Shown: in pieces, positions 15,165-15,418 of the stretch
How positions within the stretch are numbered: position 1 is the first letter of the stretch
Layout: every line of letters begins with the position of its first letter
Origin: an uncultured Clostridia bacterium
GTDB taxonomy: Bacteria > Bacillota > Clostridia > TANB77 > CAG-508
Direction: 5' to 3'
DNA: 15,418 bases
Assembly (NCBI GenBank): GCA_947626205.1
Contig: CANQRO010000030.1
Span: 1 to 15,418 of the forward strand
Translations under genes and position numbers: made by a program
Notes under the pieces: model-generated
Database searches by the model: none
Told to the model about the DNA's origin: nothing
What the model saw: the letters and a program-made list of their open reading frames with translations, nothing else

Positions 15165-15418
15165 ATGGGAAAGAAATTTTTAAAAAGCAGTTTATTAATA
15201 ACAGCAATTGTTATGGCTGTTACATTCTTACCAAGAGCTGAAGTTAATGCAGCTGTTGATAGAGATCCAGCTATAACTCCAGCATTAACATATAGTGCAC
15301 ATGTTCAAAATGTTGGATGGATGGCAGAAGTAACATCTGGTGACACAGAAGGGAAAGCAGAAAGTTCTCTAGCTGGAACACAAGGAAGAGCTCTAAGACT
15401 AGAGGCTCTAAAGGTAAC
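15165..15418 (+). CDS. Secreted ChW-repeat surface protein, partial (3' end outside window)
   Basis: The first 84 codons are present. The N-terminus MGKKFLKSSLLITAIVMAV continues into a hydrophobic core and TFLPRAEVNAAVD, a classic Sec signal peptide with a likely signal peptidase I site after VNA (residue 29). The mature part begins a repeat with YSAHVQNVGWMAEVTSGD and then GTQGRALRLEALKV, the pattern of ChW (clostridial hydrophobic, conserved Trp) repeats, here with Trp52 in GW. ChW proteins are exported by clostridia, and repeats usually occur in sets of three or more, often joined to adhesin, protease or hydrolase domains; those would lie beyond the window. The ATG follows GGAGG by 10 nt. 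Codon use is less AT-extreme (many GCT, CTA, GGA) than in the glycan genes, in keeping with a highly expressed protein. Confidence 0.85.
   Translation, partial: MGKKFLKSSLLITAIVMAVTFLPRAEVNAAVDRDPAITPALTYSAHVQNVGWMAEVTSGDTEGKAESSLAGTQGRALRLEALKV

Overview
The window is AT-rich DNA from a low-GC Gram-positive, most likely a member of the Clostridia. The evidence is strong purine-rich Shine-Dalgarno sites (AGGAG, AGGGGAA, GGAGG), sigma-A promoters with extended -10 boxes, a LytR-CpsA-Psr (LCP) cell-wall protein, and at the right edge a secreted protein that starts a ChW (clostridial hydrophobic, conserved W) repeat. The genus cannot be fixed from sequence alone.

Layout. Positions 1-84 look like the 3'-truncated remnant of an IS30-family transposase. 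It runs straight into a perfect 14-bp hairpin terminator (85-121), whose T-tract abuts an extended -10 promoter for argS (171-1886, arginyl-tRNA synthetase). After a 200-bp AT-only spacer, a good sigma-A promoter (2040-2068) drives an LCP ligase (2101-3165), which starts at a GTG. Converging on it from the minus strand is a polytopic GT-C-like membrane protein (3285-4559). The two genes share a bidirectional terminator (3268-3301) that contains the last codons and stop of the minus-strand gene.

From a promoter at 4701-4729 a seven-gene plus-strand cluster runs to 14805. In order it encodes an extended SDR (NAD-dependent epimerase/dehydratase-like), a TIM-barrel sugar isomerase/epimerase-like protein, a soluble GT2 glycosyltransferase, an 807-aa GT-C-like membrane protein with a tandem hexapeptide N-terminus, an FAD-dependent oxidoreductase with an internal four-cysteine cluster, a membrane-anchored GT2 (DPM1/GtrB-like), and a 940-aa GT-C-like membrane protein. 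Two gene junctions overlap (11 bp and 4 bp), and no internal terminator is visible. A 359-bp spacer with short phased repeats and a strong promoter (15075-15104) then leads to the partial secreted ChW-repeat protein (15165 to the window end).

How the genes may work together (inference). SDR, TIM-barrel and FAD enzymes would make or tailor an unusual sugar. The two GT2 enzymes would load sugars onto a nucleotide or polyprenyl-phosphate pathway. The GT-C-like proteins would transfer lipid-linked sugars outside the membrane, and the neighbouring LCP protein could attach a glycopolymer to peptidoglycan. The product is unknown, and I know of no characterised pathway with exactly this gene set. This cluster is the best candidate in the window for an undescribed system. 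The promoters of the cluster and of the ChW surface protein share an identical 15-nt core, which hints at common control.
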